Shown here piece after piece: positions 7,484 through 15,583 of a DNA stretch of 48,758 bases. Origin of the DNA: Bdellovibrionota bacterium (GTDB lineage Bacteria > Bdellovibrionota_G > JALEGL01 > DATDPG01); assembly GCA_035292885.1 (NCBI GenBank), contig DATDPG010000041.1, forward strand, positions 1 through 48,758, given 5' to 3'. The stretch's first letter is position 1, and every line of letters begins with the position of its first letter. The translations under genes and the position numbers were made by a program. The notes under the pieces are model-generated. The model worked only from the letters and a program-made list of their open reading frames with translations, did no database searches and was not told the DNA's origin.

Positions 7484-9292
7484 ATGGCCGAAAGGGGAGA
7501 TAAGATCCCGCATCTTAATTACGGCGCCATTGGGAACGGCCGCGTACTCGCTTTGGTCTCCCCGGAAGCGAGTATCGACTGGCTCTGCCTGCCGCGATTT
7601 GACAGTCCATCGATCTTTGCCCGCCTATTGGATCAAGACAAAGGCGGCTCCTTCAAGATCGAAAGCGCGGGGGAAGCAAAAAGCTCGCGAACCGATTACA
7701 TCCAAAATACCAACGTACTTCGCACGCGGATCGAATGTGCGGACGGGAGTTTCGACGTCATCGATTTTTGTCCTCGTGTGAATCGGGGCTTGACGATGGA
7801 GGTTCCACTCGAGCTCCATCGTCTTGTCGTACCGCGAGAAGGAAGTCCTCCACTCCGAGTCCATTTCGACCCTCGGCCCGATTACGCCAGATCCCCGTTT
7901 GAAGTGATTCCGGGCCAGGGGGTGATCGAGCTCCGTAACGGATCGGCTCGCTTTTATCTGCATACCAATGCGCCGGTCACTTATGTGCGGAATCGCCAAC
8001 CGTTTCAGCTTTCAGAACCGACCTATTTCGTTCTCGCGTATGGCGCCCCCAGTAGCATCAACTCGTCGGCCGCAGTTCAACAGCTGCTCGATCTCACAAT
8101 CGCCACTTGGCGGACCTGGGTGAAGACCTGCGCGTTACCCTCATTTGCCGCCGAAACAGTCTTGCGCTCCGCCCTCTGCCTCAAACTGCACATTTTTGAA
8201 GATACGGGTGCCATCATTGCAGCCGCCACGACAAGCATTCCCGAAGCTTTGGGAACGGAGAGGACGTGGGACTATCGCTATTGTTGGCTTCGTGACGCGG
8301 CTTTTGTCGTGGAGGCACTCCGGCGTTTGAGCCATCTCGCAGAAGGAGAAGCCTTTGTAAGATTCCTTCTGGAGGTTGCGCAAGAGGGTCCGCTCCAACC
8401 GGTGTACGGGATCGGAGGGGAAAAAGTCTTGCCCGAAGAACGGCTGGATCACCTGCACGGCTTTGCGGGTTGCAAACCGGTTCGGATCGGCAATGCAGCC
8501 TACCTTCAGAAGCAACACGATCTGATGGGAGAAATTATTCTCTGTCTTGAAACACTCATGACCGACGAGCGCATTGTGCATGAAAAGACCGACAGGCTGA
8601 TGCGGCTGGTGGAAAGGTTGGTGGAGGAATCGATTAAGCTTGCACCCTTGAAAGATACGGGCCCTTGGGAATTTCGAACCTTGGAGCAGGATCATACGTT
8701 TTCCAAAGTCATGTGTTGGGTTGCGGCTCATCGAGGAGCGGAGCTCGCGGCGCGGTTTGGAAACCCGGCTACGGTCGAGCGATGGTCATCGTGGGCCAAG
8801 GCCTTTGGAGAGGAGATTCTTCGGCGGGGATACAACCCGCGGCTTGGCTTTTTCACACAGATCTTGGACGGAGAAAATCCCGATGCATCGAATCTCCTCC
8901 TCCCGACATTGGGGATCATCGATCCGCGCGATCCACGTTTCCAGTCGACCGTCGAAGCATACGAACGCCTACTTGTCCGGAACGGCTGGATGCTTCGTTA
9001 CAAGAACCGGGACGATTTCGGCGAAACCACGAGTGCTTTCTCGATCTGTTCCTTTTGGTGGGCGGAAGCTTTGGCGCTGGCCGGCCATCTCGACCGGGCA
9101 GTGGAACTTTTCCAACGTCTCGTTACGTACGCCAATCCGCTCGGCCTTTTCTCGGAGGATGTTGATCCGACGACGGGTAAACTGCTGGGAAATTTTCCGC
9201 AGGCCTATACTCACGTCGGTCTGATCCATGCTGCCATTACGATCGGTGAGCTTCTCGAAGCTAGAGACGCAAAGTTCCGTGCCTGGACTTAA
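7484..9292 (+). CDS. glycoside hydrolase family 15 protein (glucoamylase/trehalase-like)
   Basis: This 602-residue protein has the bacterial GH15 layout. An N-terminal beta domain starts LNYGAIGNGRVLALVSPEASIDWLCLPRFDSP, and an alpha/alpha barrel carries RTWDYRYCWLRDAAF, WEFRTLEQDHTFSKVMCWVA and FGETTSAFSICSFWWAEAL. Near the end, GLFSEDVDPTTGKLLGNFPQ contains the likely catalytic base Glu558. No signal peptide is seen, so it is probably cytoplasmic. Relatives hydrolyse alpha-glucans, dextrin or trehalose; the exact substrate cannot be told from sequence. It converges on the trehalose synthase/phosphatase gene with one base between the stops, which favours a role in trehalose or glucan turnover. 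Confidence 0.9.
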   Translation: MAERGDKIPHLNYGAIGNGRVLALVSPEASIDWLCLPRFDSPSIFARLLDQDKGGSFKIESAGEAKSSRTDYIQNTNVLRTRIECADGSFDVIDFCPRVNRGLTMEVPLELHRLVVPREGSPPLRVHFDPRPDYARSPFEVIPGQGVIELRNGSARFYLHTNAPVTYVRNRQPFQLSEPTYFVLAYGAPSSINSSAAVQQLLDLTIATWRTWVKTCALPSFAAETVLRSALCLKLHIFEDTGAIIAAATTSIPEALGTERTWDYRYCWLRDAAFVVEALRRLSHLAEGEAFVRFLLEVAQEGPLQPVYGIGGEKVLPEERLDHLHGFAGCKPVRIGNAAYLQKQHDLMGEIILCLETLMTDERIVHEKTDRLMRLVERLVEESIKLAPLKDTGPWEFRTLEQDHTFSKVMCWVAAHRGAELAARFGNPATVERWSSWAKAFGEEILRRGYNPRLGFFTQILDGENPDASNLLLPTLGIIDPRDPRFQSTVEAYERLLVRNGWMLRYKNRDDFGETTSAFSICSFWWAEALALAGHLDRAVELFQRLVTYANPLGLFSEDVDPTTGKLLGNFPQAYTHVGLIHAAITIGELLEARDAKFRAWT

Positions 9293-9293
9293 A

Positions 9294-11480
9294 TTACGTG
9301 AGTTGAGAAAGTTCATTCAAGATCTCGAGCACCTCGTCCGAACGTCTCAAATTAAAACGGGCGCGGGTTGGAGCAACGCCGACACGGCAAGTCCACGTGG
9401 TTGGGGGTAAGGCCTCGAACATCTCCTCATCCGATTGATCATCTCCCATCGCGAGGACGAAAGAAGACGTGGTGTCCACCTCTTCCCAGATGTGGCGAAT
9501 GAGCAAACCCTTGTTGATGCCCACCGGCCGAACCTCGACCACTTTATTGGCCTGCATTACGGTCACCGGAAGATTGGTTAATGTCTCTTCCAAATGAATC
9601 TTAAGTTCCAAGGCCTGCCATTCGCCGAATTTTTCGTTCACGGCCCGGTAATGCCAGGCCAAACCCGTTTTCTTTTCCTCCACAAATGAGCCCGGGATGC
9701 GGTCCGCGTGGTCTTTTAAGATTTTTGCGACCTGTTCCTTCCATTCGGTTACGAGGGAAGTGAGCGTTTTCCACTCGCCGGATCCCATCTTCCTCAAAAA
9801 CATTCCATGTTCCGCGGCCAGACCGGTTTGGGATTGGCCAAACCATTTGTCGAGGTCCTCGGTGGTTCGGCCACTGATGACATAAACCAGATTCTTGGGA
9901 TTCCCCGACAGACGGCCGAGAATGGCGAGAAGCTCTTTGGGCGGCTTGGCATCCTTGGGGTCCATGGCGAATGGGACCAGCGTTCCATCGTAGTCGAGAA
10001 GAATGAACCGTTTCGCCGCCCGTACGTAATCGATCTTCAAATTGAGAAAGTGCGCCCGTAGATCCTCGGTTTCAGAGATGATCGAAATGACCTTAGTCCG
10101 CAGATCACCGAGGAATCGTGTCGCCCATCCCTTGGCACTAAACGTTTTTGCGTACTGGTAATTTTCGGCCGCCCGTTTCGCCCGCTCCGGCTCCTCCATG
10201 GCGAGTGCCTGATGAATCGCGTTGGCCACACCTTGCGTCTCCCAAGGATTAATGAGCAGCGCGCCCGACAGGGAACGTGCGGCACCCGCAAACTCGCTTA
10301 GGACTAGAACACCGTGACGCTTCCTCTGACATACAGAGTATTCGAGACATACCAAATTCATACCGTCCCGAATCGAAGTTACGAGCAAAACGTCGGCTCG
10401 TTCATACAGTGCGCAGAGTTCCTCGAAAGAGAAATCGCGGACAAAGTACTGGATCGGCGTATATCCCGGTGCGCCGAACCTGCCGTTGATTCGGCCGACC
10501 AATTGATCGAGTTCATCCTTCTGGCGTTGGTACTCGCGAACGTCCGTGCGCGACGGAACAGCCACTTGGAGTAATACGACCTTTCCCTTCCATTCCGGAT
10601 GTAATTCCAGAAATCGTTCAAATCCTCTCAGTTTGTGGGGTAGCCCCTTGCTGTAGTCCGACCGGTCCACGCCCAGCACCAATTTCACGCTGGAATATCG
10701 TTCGTTGAGTTCCGTGCGCAAGGGGCTCTCCCTTTTTCGATCGATTTCCTTGCCGAAGATCTTCGGATCAATGCCGATGGGATAAGTTCCGTAAAGAATT
10801 TTTCGGTCTCCGTAGCGCAGTTCCGTCGGATGGATTTCCAGTCCTAAAATCCGCGAACATGTGACGGCGAAGTAACGAGCGTAGTCGTGGGTTTGAAAAC
10901 CAATCAGGTCGCTTCCCAAAACCCCTTCCAGAAGCTCCCGCCTCACCGGAAGCAGGCGATAGAGTTCGGACGAAGGAAAAGGAATATGAAGAAAAAAGCC
11001 GATTCGCAACTTTGGGCGCGCTTCGCGAAGAAGCTTGGGAAGCAATAGGAGGTGATAGTCGTGAACCCACACCAAGGTGTCGTCCTTGCATGCGTCGAGG
11101 ACGACCGCGGCGAACTTCTCGTTTCCTTTCTTGTATTCATCCCAGAAAGGGAGAGAGAAATCGACTCGCTCCGGAAAATAGTGGAAGAGAGGCCAGAGGA
11201 CCGAATTTGAAAATCCATTATAAAACTTTTCCACTTCTTCGTTGGAAAGAAAAACCGGCTGGTAAGCGGAGGAACGATTGAACATTTCTCTCACCGACGG
11301 CTGTTCGTTTTCCGGAACGGCGGCTCCGGCCCAACCGATCCAAAGGAACTTCATCTCTTGCTTCAAAGGGTCCAAGGCCGAAACAAGTCCGCCCGAGCTC
11401 GGCGAAGACATCCAATCGGATTCGCGTTTCTCCAAATGGATCGGAAGCCGGTTCGATACGATGATGAGTTTGGGGTCCAT
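9294..11480 (-). CDS. bifunctional trehalose-6-phosphate synthase/phosphatase (OtsA-OtsB fusion)
   Basis: One 728-residue chain joins a GT20 synthase to a HAD phosphatase. The synthase half (about 1-480) has LIIVSNRLPI, WIGWAG, VHDYHLLLLP, GFFLHIPFPSSE, YPIGIDP, GVDRSDYSKG and SIRDGMNLVCLEY. The phosphatase half (from about 500) has LLDYDGTLVPF (nucleophile Asp), VISGR and GDDQSDEEMF. It would make trehalose-6-phosphate from UDP-glucose and glucose-6-phosphate and then dephosphorylate it to trehalose. All catalytic motifs of both halves appear intact. The ATG at 11480 is preferred over a GTG at 11489. It is the last gene of a minus-strand cluster starting near 14024. Confidence 0.93.
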   Translation of the reverse strand: MDPKLIIVSNRLPIHLEKRESDWMSSPSSGGLVSALDPLKQEMKFLWIGWAGAAVPENEQPSVREMFNRSSAYQPVFLSNEEVEKFYNGFSNSVLWPLFHYFPERVDFSLPFWDEYKKGNEKFAAVVLDACKDDTLVWVHDYHLLLLPKLLREARPKLRIGFFLHIPFPSSELYRLLPVRRELLEGVLGSDLIGFQTHDYARYFAVTCSRILGLEIHPTELRYGDRKILYGTYPIGIDPKIFGKEIDRKRESPLRTELNERYSSVKLVLGVDRSDYSKGLPHKLRGFERFLELHPEWKGKVVLLQVAVPSRTDVREYQRQKDELDQLVGRINGRFGAPGYTPIQYFVRDFSFEELCALYERADVLLVTSIRDGMNLVCLEYSVCQRKRHGVLVLSEFAGAARSLSGALLINPWETQGVANAIHQALAMEEPERAKRAAENYQYAKTFSAKGWATRFLGDLRTKVISIISETEDLRAHFLNLKIDYVRAAKRFILLDYDGTLVPFAMDPKDAKPPKELLAILGRLSGNPKNLVYVISGRTTEDLDKWFGQSQTGLAAEHGMFLRKMGSGEWKTLTSLVTEWKEQVAKILKDHADRIPGSFVEEKKTGLAWHYRAVNEKFGEWQALELKIHLEETLTNLPVTVMQANKVVEVRPVGINKGLLIRHIWEEVDTTSSFVLAMGDDQSDEEMFEALPPTTWTCRVGVAPTRARFNLRRSDEVLEILNELSQLT

Positions 11481-11505
11481 CCCGCTCACGTCCCGGAAGT
11501 CGTCT

Positions 11506-12117
11506 TTAGAATCCTAGAGCGAGGCGCGCGGACTCGGACATTTTCTCCGGCGTCCAGGGGGGGTCGAACACGAGATCGATCTTGGCCTCTTTGACCCCGG
11601 GTACCGCCTTGGTTTTCATCTGCACTTCTGAAGGCAGCTGTTCCGCGGCGGGGCAATTCGGCGCCGTCAGTGTCATCCGCACGGTCACTTGATTGTCCGA
11701 ACCGATAACGACGTCGTAAATCAGGCCGAGGTCGTAAATATTGACCATGGGGATTTCAGGATCGAAAACCGTTTTGATGGCGTCCAAAATATTCGCCTTC
11801 AGTTCTTCGGGCGTGCTCGGAGGAATCGGACTGTTCGGATTGAGAACGGAAAATCCGGTCTTCCCCGCCTCTTCTTTCCAATCGACCGTGGCCCCGTTCA
11901 GGCATTTCGCACTCTCCGGATCGATGCGGGTGACGAATCCCCCATCCCGAATCAGGGCATCGTTGGGTTTCTCGGCATCGTAATCTTCCAACGAGAAATT
12001 GTACGTAAAACCAGCCCCACTGGGGTGGGCAATAATCCTCAACGCCGCACCCGGTTTGTTGTTCGCGGCCATGAACGCCGTGACTTTGGCTCTCGCTTTT
12101 TCCGTGAATGTGATCAT
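11506..12117 (-). CDS. fusion of a cysteine-less HesB/IscA-like domain and a SufT (MIP18/DUF59) domain
   Basis: Start MITFTEKARAKV at 12117 gives 203 residues. Residues 1 to about 95 follow the A-type carrier fold (FTEKARAKV, ALRII, GFTYNFSLED, GATVDWKEEAGKTGFSVLNPN). None of the three cluster-binding cysteines is kept: the first site reads PSGAGF and the C-terminal CGC is absent. From about 103 the chain is a SufT domain: VFDPEIPMVNIYDLGLIYDV, LTAPNCPAAEQLP, VFDPPWTPEKMSE. SufT proteins aid Fe-S maturation. The layout parallels NfuA, where a degenerate A-type domain is joined to Nfu. It sits 7 bases after the outer-membrane protein gene and about 25 before the trehalose gene, away from the suf operon. 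Confidence 0.85.
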   Translation of the reverse strand: MITFTEKARAKVTAFMAANNKPGAALRIIAHPSGAGFTYNFSLEDYDAEKPNDALIRDGGFVTRIDPESAKCLNGATVDWKEEAGKTGFSVLNPNSPIPPSTPEELKANILDAIKTVFDPEIPMVNIYDLGLIYDVVIGSDNQVTVRMTLTAPNCPAAEQLPSEVQMKTKAVPGVKEAKIDLVFDPPWTPEKMSESARLALGF

Positions 12118-12124
12118 CAACGTC

Positions 12125-12985
12125 CTACAGGACATAGTTGAGCCCAAAACCCATGCGCCAGTCAAATCGCTTGTCGGAGGTCACGGGCATTTCGCCCCGG
12201 AGCTGGAGCCACAGTTGCCTCGTAATTCCAAGATAAAGCTCCGGTAAGACTGACAAATACGTCGTGCCGCGCTCCTCGGCTTCCAAAACCGTCTGGCCCT
12301 GAAGGGCGAAAGCTGCCGACAGCCGATCAAAAAATGGCACCACCGTTCCGGCCCTATATACGAACTCATTCCCAGAATGCGGATCCAGCACCGAACCGTG
12401 CAGGAGATGAGAGGATTCCGGTGCCGTCGGGCCAGCGGAACGACTGCCGTCGTCTCCGCTGAAAGAGATACGCCAACCGCTTTGCACGTAATGCATCGTT
12501 TGGCCGGTCATGACGTGAACCGCGGCATAAGGCAACCATTCATAATGTCCTGCCCCCAAATGAGCGTCCTCGTCGCCCGTGGGAAACTCGATTTGAGAAC
12601 CGACGAGGATCTTGCTCTGGTTCTGATTCCAACGAAAAGGGAGGAACGTGGTCTCCATGGCGATATCGGAAAGACCGAACGTGGATTCATTGTTCTCCGT
12701 TACCATTCCAAAGGGGATCACCAGAGAGCTTCGAAACCAAGGGGTCAAGACCGCCTCGCCGCGGACGTGCGAGGACCAATAATCGATCTTGTCCCGGTCC
12801 TCGGCAACCGATCCGTAGACGGTCGAAGCGTCCAAAAGGCCGTGCACCTCTTCGTTGCGGCTCGCCTCATGCCCATCGATCGGGCAGCCGTTCAGGCCGC
12901 ATGTAGCCCAAGCTGAATCCGATATCGCTGGAATCGCCAGGGACAATAAAATCCCCGCTCGGAAAGATCGTCTTAGTCCATTCAT
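12125..12985 (-). CDS. putative outer-membrane beta-barrel protein
   Basis: With the start at 12985 the protein is 286 residues. It begins MNGLRRSFRAGILLSLAIP with a likely signal peptide cleaved after ...SAWA, followed by TCGLNGCPIDGHEAS. The rest is rich in alternating polar/aromatic strands typical of a barrel and ends in a strand (RMGFGLNYVL). The text SLVIPFGM, IEFPTGDEDAHLGAGHYEWLPYAA and RGEMPVTSD recalls transporter-like barrels of unknown substrate. I cannot name the family with certainty. The two Cys just after the signal sequence could form a disulfide. It lies 64 bases after the TPR-like gene, probably in the same operon. Confidence 0.6.
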   Translation of the reverse strand: MNGLRRSFRAGILLSLAIPAISDSAWATCGLNGCPIDGHEASRNEEVHGLLDASTVYGSVAEDRDKIDYWSSHVRGEAVLTPWFRSSLVIPFGMVTENNESTFGLSDIAMETTFLPFRWNQNQSKILVGSQIEFPTGDEDAHLGAGHYEWLPYAAVHVMTGQTMHYVQSGWRISFSGDDGSRSAGPTAPESSHLLHGSVLDPHSGNEFVYRAGTVVPFFDRLSAAFALQGQTVLEAEERGTTYLSVLPELYLGITRQLWLQLRGEMPVTSDKRFDWRMGFGLNYVL

Positions 12986-13049
12986 AATAAAAAACGGGCG
13001 CACCTTACCAAAATAGGGCCAACTGTAAAGACAGGGCCCGAATCGCCAC

Positions 13050-14024
13050 TCAATCCGTTTTCGGCTTCCTTTCCTCGTCGGTGGCGGCGTCATCATCGTC
13101 AAATTTTGCGCGTGCTAAATCTTCAAACTGCTCCCGGCGATAGCCGCAAGCCTGCTCGTAGTGGTCTGTCAGGCGTTTCATGTTTTGTTTATCGAGGTCA
13201 TCGAGTCCATATCGGGAGGGCAGACTTTCCCCGGTCGTGAGAAGTTCCAGCCCTTCCTGCACCTTGGCCGGTTTCTTCTTATCGATCCCGTAACATATGG
13301 TTGTGGCGGCCAACTCCAGAATGCCGGCCGGTTCCTTGGCCACTATTCCCACGACACCCTCCTTCGCCCATCGGTAGGCCCGTTCCTTATTCCCTCGGAT
13401 CCCGGCGAAAAAACGAAACCAGAATGAATCCGGAAGAATTCGGTGAAGCGCCCCGCGAAAAACCGCGGCGTACTGCCTCGTGGTGTACCCGTCCGGATGA
13501 TGGAAGTCCGACGGAAGCTCCATCGCCTTTTCCCACGCCAAATCCATCGGCTTTGCGATGCGAAGACTCTTGAGCTTCGCTCCCCACGTGGACGCCTGCA
13601 TGGAGTAACAGGCTCCCTTCACGAGGTAACATTCGGGGTTCTTGGGGGCCAGCCGAACGCACTCATCCGCATGCCGATGACAATCGCCGGCCAGTTCCAA
13701 TTTACGCCTCGTGTATTGGTTGCGTGTTTCCGGCGTTTCCAAAAGGTAGAGTTCTTCCTTGCGCCAAAACGCGCATCGCCCCCTTGCCCAGTGCAGGTAA
13801 GGTTCGTTCGAACCGATCTGCTCCAATCGATCCAAAACGCTTTCGACTCGATCGATATGATCGGGAACGGAAAACGCATAAAACCAATGTTCGGCTTCCT
13901 CCACCAAGGCGGAAGTCGAAGCGACGTCCTGTCCGTATGCGCAACAGCTGCTCCACGACCAGATCGTCATCGCGGGTACCAGGACTCGGGCACTTCCGTT
14001 CATCCATTTAAATATCGGGCGCAT
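13050..14024 (-). CDS. hypothetical secreted protein, TPR-like helical
   Basis: From MRPIFKWMNGSARVLVP the product is 324 residues (a second ATG at 14003 would also leave a signal sequence). A hydrophobic N-terminus ending around CCAYGQDVAS suggests export. The mature part is helical, with repeat-like pieces (EAEHWFYAFSVPDHIDR, HADECVRLAPKNPECYLVKGACYSM, RAYRWAKEGVVGIVAKEPAGILELAATTICYGI) that fit degenerate TPR units. The C-terminus is acidic then charged (DDDDAATDEERKPKTD). The function is unknown; TRAP-TatT-like or other TPR families are possible. It starts a minus-strand run ahead of the barrel protein and is divergent from the TrpR-like gene. Confidence 0.6.
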   Translation of the reverse strand: MRPIFKWMNGSARVLVPAMTIWSWSSCCAYGQDVASTSALVEEAEHWFYAFSVPDHIDRVESVLDRLEQIGSNEPYLHWARGRCAFWRKEELYLLETPETRNQYTRRKLELAGDCHRHADECVRLAPKNPECYLVKGACYSMQASTWGAKLKSLRIAKPMDLAWEKAMELPSDFHHPDGYTTRQYAAVFRGALHRILPDSFWFRFFAGIRGNKERAYRWAKEGVVGIVAKEPAGILELAATTICYGIDKKKPAKVQEGLELLTTGESLPSRYGLDDLDKQNMKRLTDHYEQACGYRREQFEDLARAKFDDDDAATDEERKPKTD

Positions 14025-14043
14025 TCGGTCTCGCAACAATCCC

Positions 14044-14072
14044 TTGACATTGTACCGATACAGCGATACAAA
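14044..14072 (+). promoter_or_regulatory. promoter of the TrpR-like gene with internal inverted-repeat operator
   Basis: TTGACA (14044-14049), a 17-base spacer, then TACAAA (14067-14072). The spacer and -10 hold an inverted repeat TTGTACCG-N6-CGATACAA (14050-14071, one mismatch pair). The same repeat core, GTAyCG-N6-CGrTAC, occurs at the identical position in the promoter at 14450. The predicted leader to the ATG at 14091 is only about a dozen bases and lacks a ribosome site. Confidence 0.7.
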
Positions 14073-14090
14073 ACCCCGCCACAATCGAAT

Positions 14091-14435
14091 ATGCACGCGG
14101 AAATCATAACCCCAAAAACCAGAAGCCATAAAGGCACTTATCCCTTGAAATCGTATGTAAAACAACTGAGAAGGATCTTCACCTGTCCGAAATCACCGGA
14201 GGAAATGGAGGACTTTATCGAAGATTTTATGTCCCCTTCGGAGGTCCGGCAGTTCGTGGAACGATGGCTTATCGCAGAGCTGCTTCTGAGAGGCCAGAGC
14301 CAGAGGAAGGTAAAGCAGAATCTGGGGGTCAGCATCTCTAAGGTTTCCCGGTGCGCCAACGTCGTCAATTATGGAAACGGCGCGTTCCGGCGGACGTTTC
14401 TTCGCCTCCACCCTAAAACGACTCCAACAACATAA
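14091..14435 (+). CDS. TrpR/YerC-family transcriptional regulator
   Basis: This 114-residue protein has its conserved part at about 20-105: SPEEMEDFIEDFMSPSEVRQF, then WLIAELLLRGQSQRKVKQNLGVSISKVSR and NVVNYGNGAFRR. The helix-turn-helix text matches TrpR ([22 protein letters not shown]) and the trailing NYGNGA matches the YerC/YecD branch of the family. Whether it binds tryptophan or another ligand cannot be told. Two matching operators, one in its own promoter and one in front of the next gene, suggest autoregulation and control of the exporter. The ATG at 14091 is chosen because the TrpR-like segment begins soon after it and the promoter ends just before it. Confidence 0.85.
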   Translation: MHAEIITPKTRSHKGTYPLKSYVKQLRRIFTCPKSPEEMEDFIEDFMSPSEVRQFVERWLIAELLLRGQSQRKVKQNLGVSISKVSRCANVVNYGNGAFRRTFLRLHPKTTPTT

Positions 14436-14449
14436 ACCGAAGTTTTTCG

Positions 14450-14506
14450 TTGACAGTGTATCGCCGTACCGATACGTACGTATATAGCGTATGGTTGTAC
14501 CAGTAC
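14450..14506 (+). promoter_or_regulatory. promoter of the LysO-like gene with matching operator
   Basis: TTGACA (14450-14455), a 17-base spacer, then TACGTA (14473-14478). A perfect inverted repeat GTATCG-CCGTAC-CGATAC spans 14458-14475, in the same register as the repeat in the promoter at 14044. Further palindromes follow: ATACGTACGTAT (14472-14483) and GTACCAGTAC (14497-14506), possible extra half-sites. The -10 is weak, so the exact promoter is less sure than the repeat. Confidence 0.65.
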
Positions 14507-14540
14507 GTTTTTCCGGGTAGGCGAAAAACGGAGGTGCACG

Positions 14541-15491
14541 ATGCTCGAGGTCCTTCTCTCTCTCCTCGGAGGGGTCCTTCACGGAGCAATTCTGGCTGCG
14601 TTCCGCTGCGAGAAATCGCTTCGCCGGTTCGACCGGCTTCTTCTGCCGAGCCTCTTCATCTTCCTTTTTTTTATCGGGTACTCCGTCGGTTGTGATGCGA
14701 AGGTGATCGCCAAATTTGGAGCGCTCGGATTTAACGCCACGATCCTCGCCCTCAGCGGAATCTTGGGAAGCCTTGCCACCGCTCCCTTGGCCAAGCGAAT
14801 CGTTCTCAGCAACAAACGCCTCTCTCACATGATTTCCGAACGGAGGATCTCACGGAAAACGGAGGCTCCTTTCGCCGGTCTCCGGTCCTCGGCATCGATC
14901 ATGATTTCTTTCATCGTCGGTCTCGCACTGGGCGCCAGGATTCCCTTCGGCGCGAGTTCATGCACGATCAGCGCCCTCACCGTATGGTCTCTTTATCTTC
15001 TGATGTGGGTGGCGGGCGTCACCACCGGAGGCGATCGGAACGCGATGAGAACGCTGAAAACCACGCATCCACTCACCCTCGTCGTTCCTCTTTTGATCAT
15101 GGTAGGGACCCTGGCCGGTACGGGAATCGTCGCGCATGTCCTCCCTAATGTCTCCCCAAGCCAGGCCATGGGCGTGGGCGCGGGAATGGGCTACTACAGC
15201 CTTTCCTGCGCCCTCATCACGAACAAGGTCGGTCCCATGTTGGGAGTCACGGCCTTGTTGGTGAATCTCATACGGGAAGTGGTGACGATCGGCTTCGCTC
15301 CGATCATCGTTCGTTTTTTCGGCCCCTTTGGTTTGCTGGCCGTCGGGGCTACGACTACCGCCACGTCTTCCCTGGCCTCGGTCAGTATTTGCGCAGGACG
15401 AATCTATGTTTTTCTAGCCGTAATAAACGGGCTCGTTCTGACCGTGGCTGTTCCGTTCCTCATTACGATGATCCTTCAGGTGGGCGGATAA
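14541..15491 (+). CDS. LysO-family (DUF340) membrane exporter
   Basis: This 316-residue polytopic inner-membrane protein resembles the lysine exporter LysO (YbjE). It has an N-terminal DUF340-like half (LLLPSLFIFLFFIGYSVGCDAKV), a charged cytoplasmic loop (KRLSHMISERRISRKTEAPF), and a second half with the family segment VGAGMGYYSLSCALITN followed by ALLVNLIREVVTIGFAPI. Members export lysine or related cationic amino acids; with a TrpR-like controller a different amino acid is possible. A strong ribosome site (GGAGGT) lies five bases before the ATG. It is followed by the OPT transporter gene after about 90 bases. Confidence 0.82.
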   Translation: MLEVLLSLLGGVLHGAILAAFRCEKSLRRFDRLLLPSLFIFLFFIGYSVGCDAKVIAKFGALGFNATILALSGILGSLATAPLAKRIVLSNKRLSHMISERRISRKTEAPFAGLRSSASIMISFIVGLALGARIPFGASSCTISALTVWSLYLLMWVAGVTTGGDRNAMRTLKTTHPLTLVVPLLIMVGTLAGTGIVAHVLPNVSPSQAMGVGAGMGYYSLSCALITNKVGPMLGVTALLVNLIREVVTIGFAPIIVRFFGPFGLLAVGATTTATSSLASVSICAGRIYVFLAVINGLVLTVAVPFLITMILQVGG

Positions 15492-15583
15492 CATCTTCCG
15501 GGATCATGATGCCCCTCAAGTTCTTATAAAGCTCCGCACGTAGAAATCGACAGTCCGAAAAAAGATACGTAGTTTTGTGTTTC

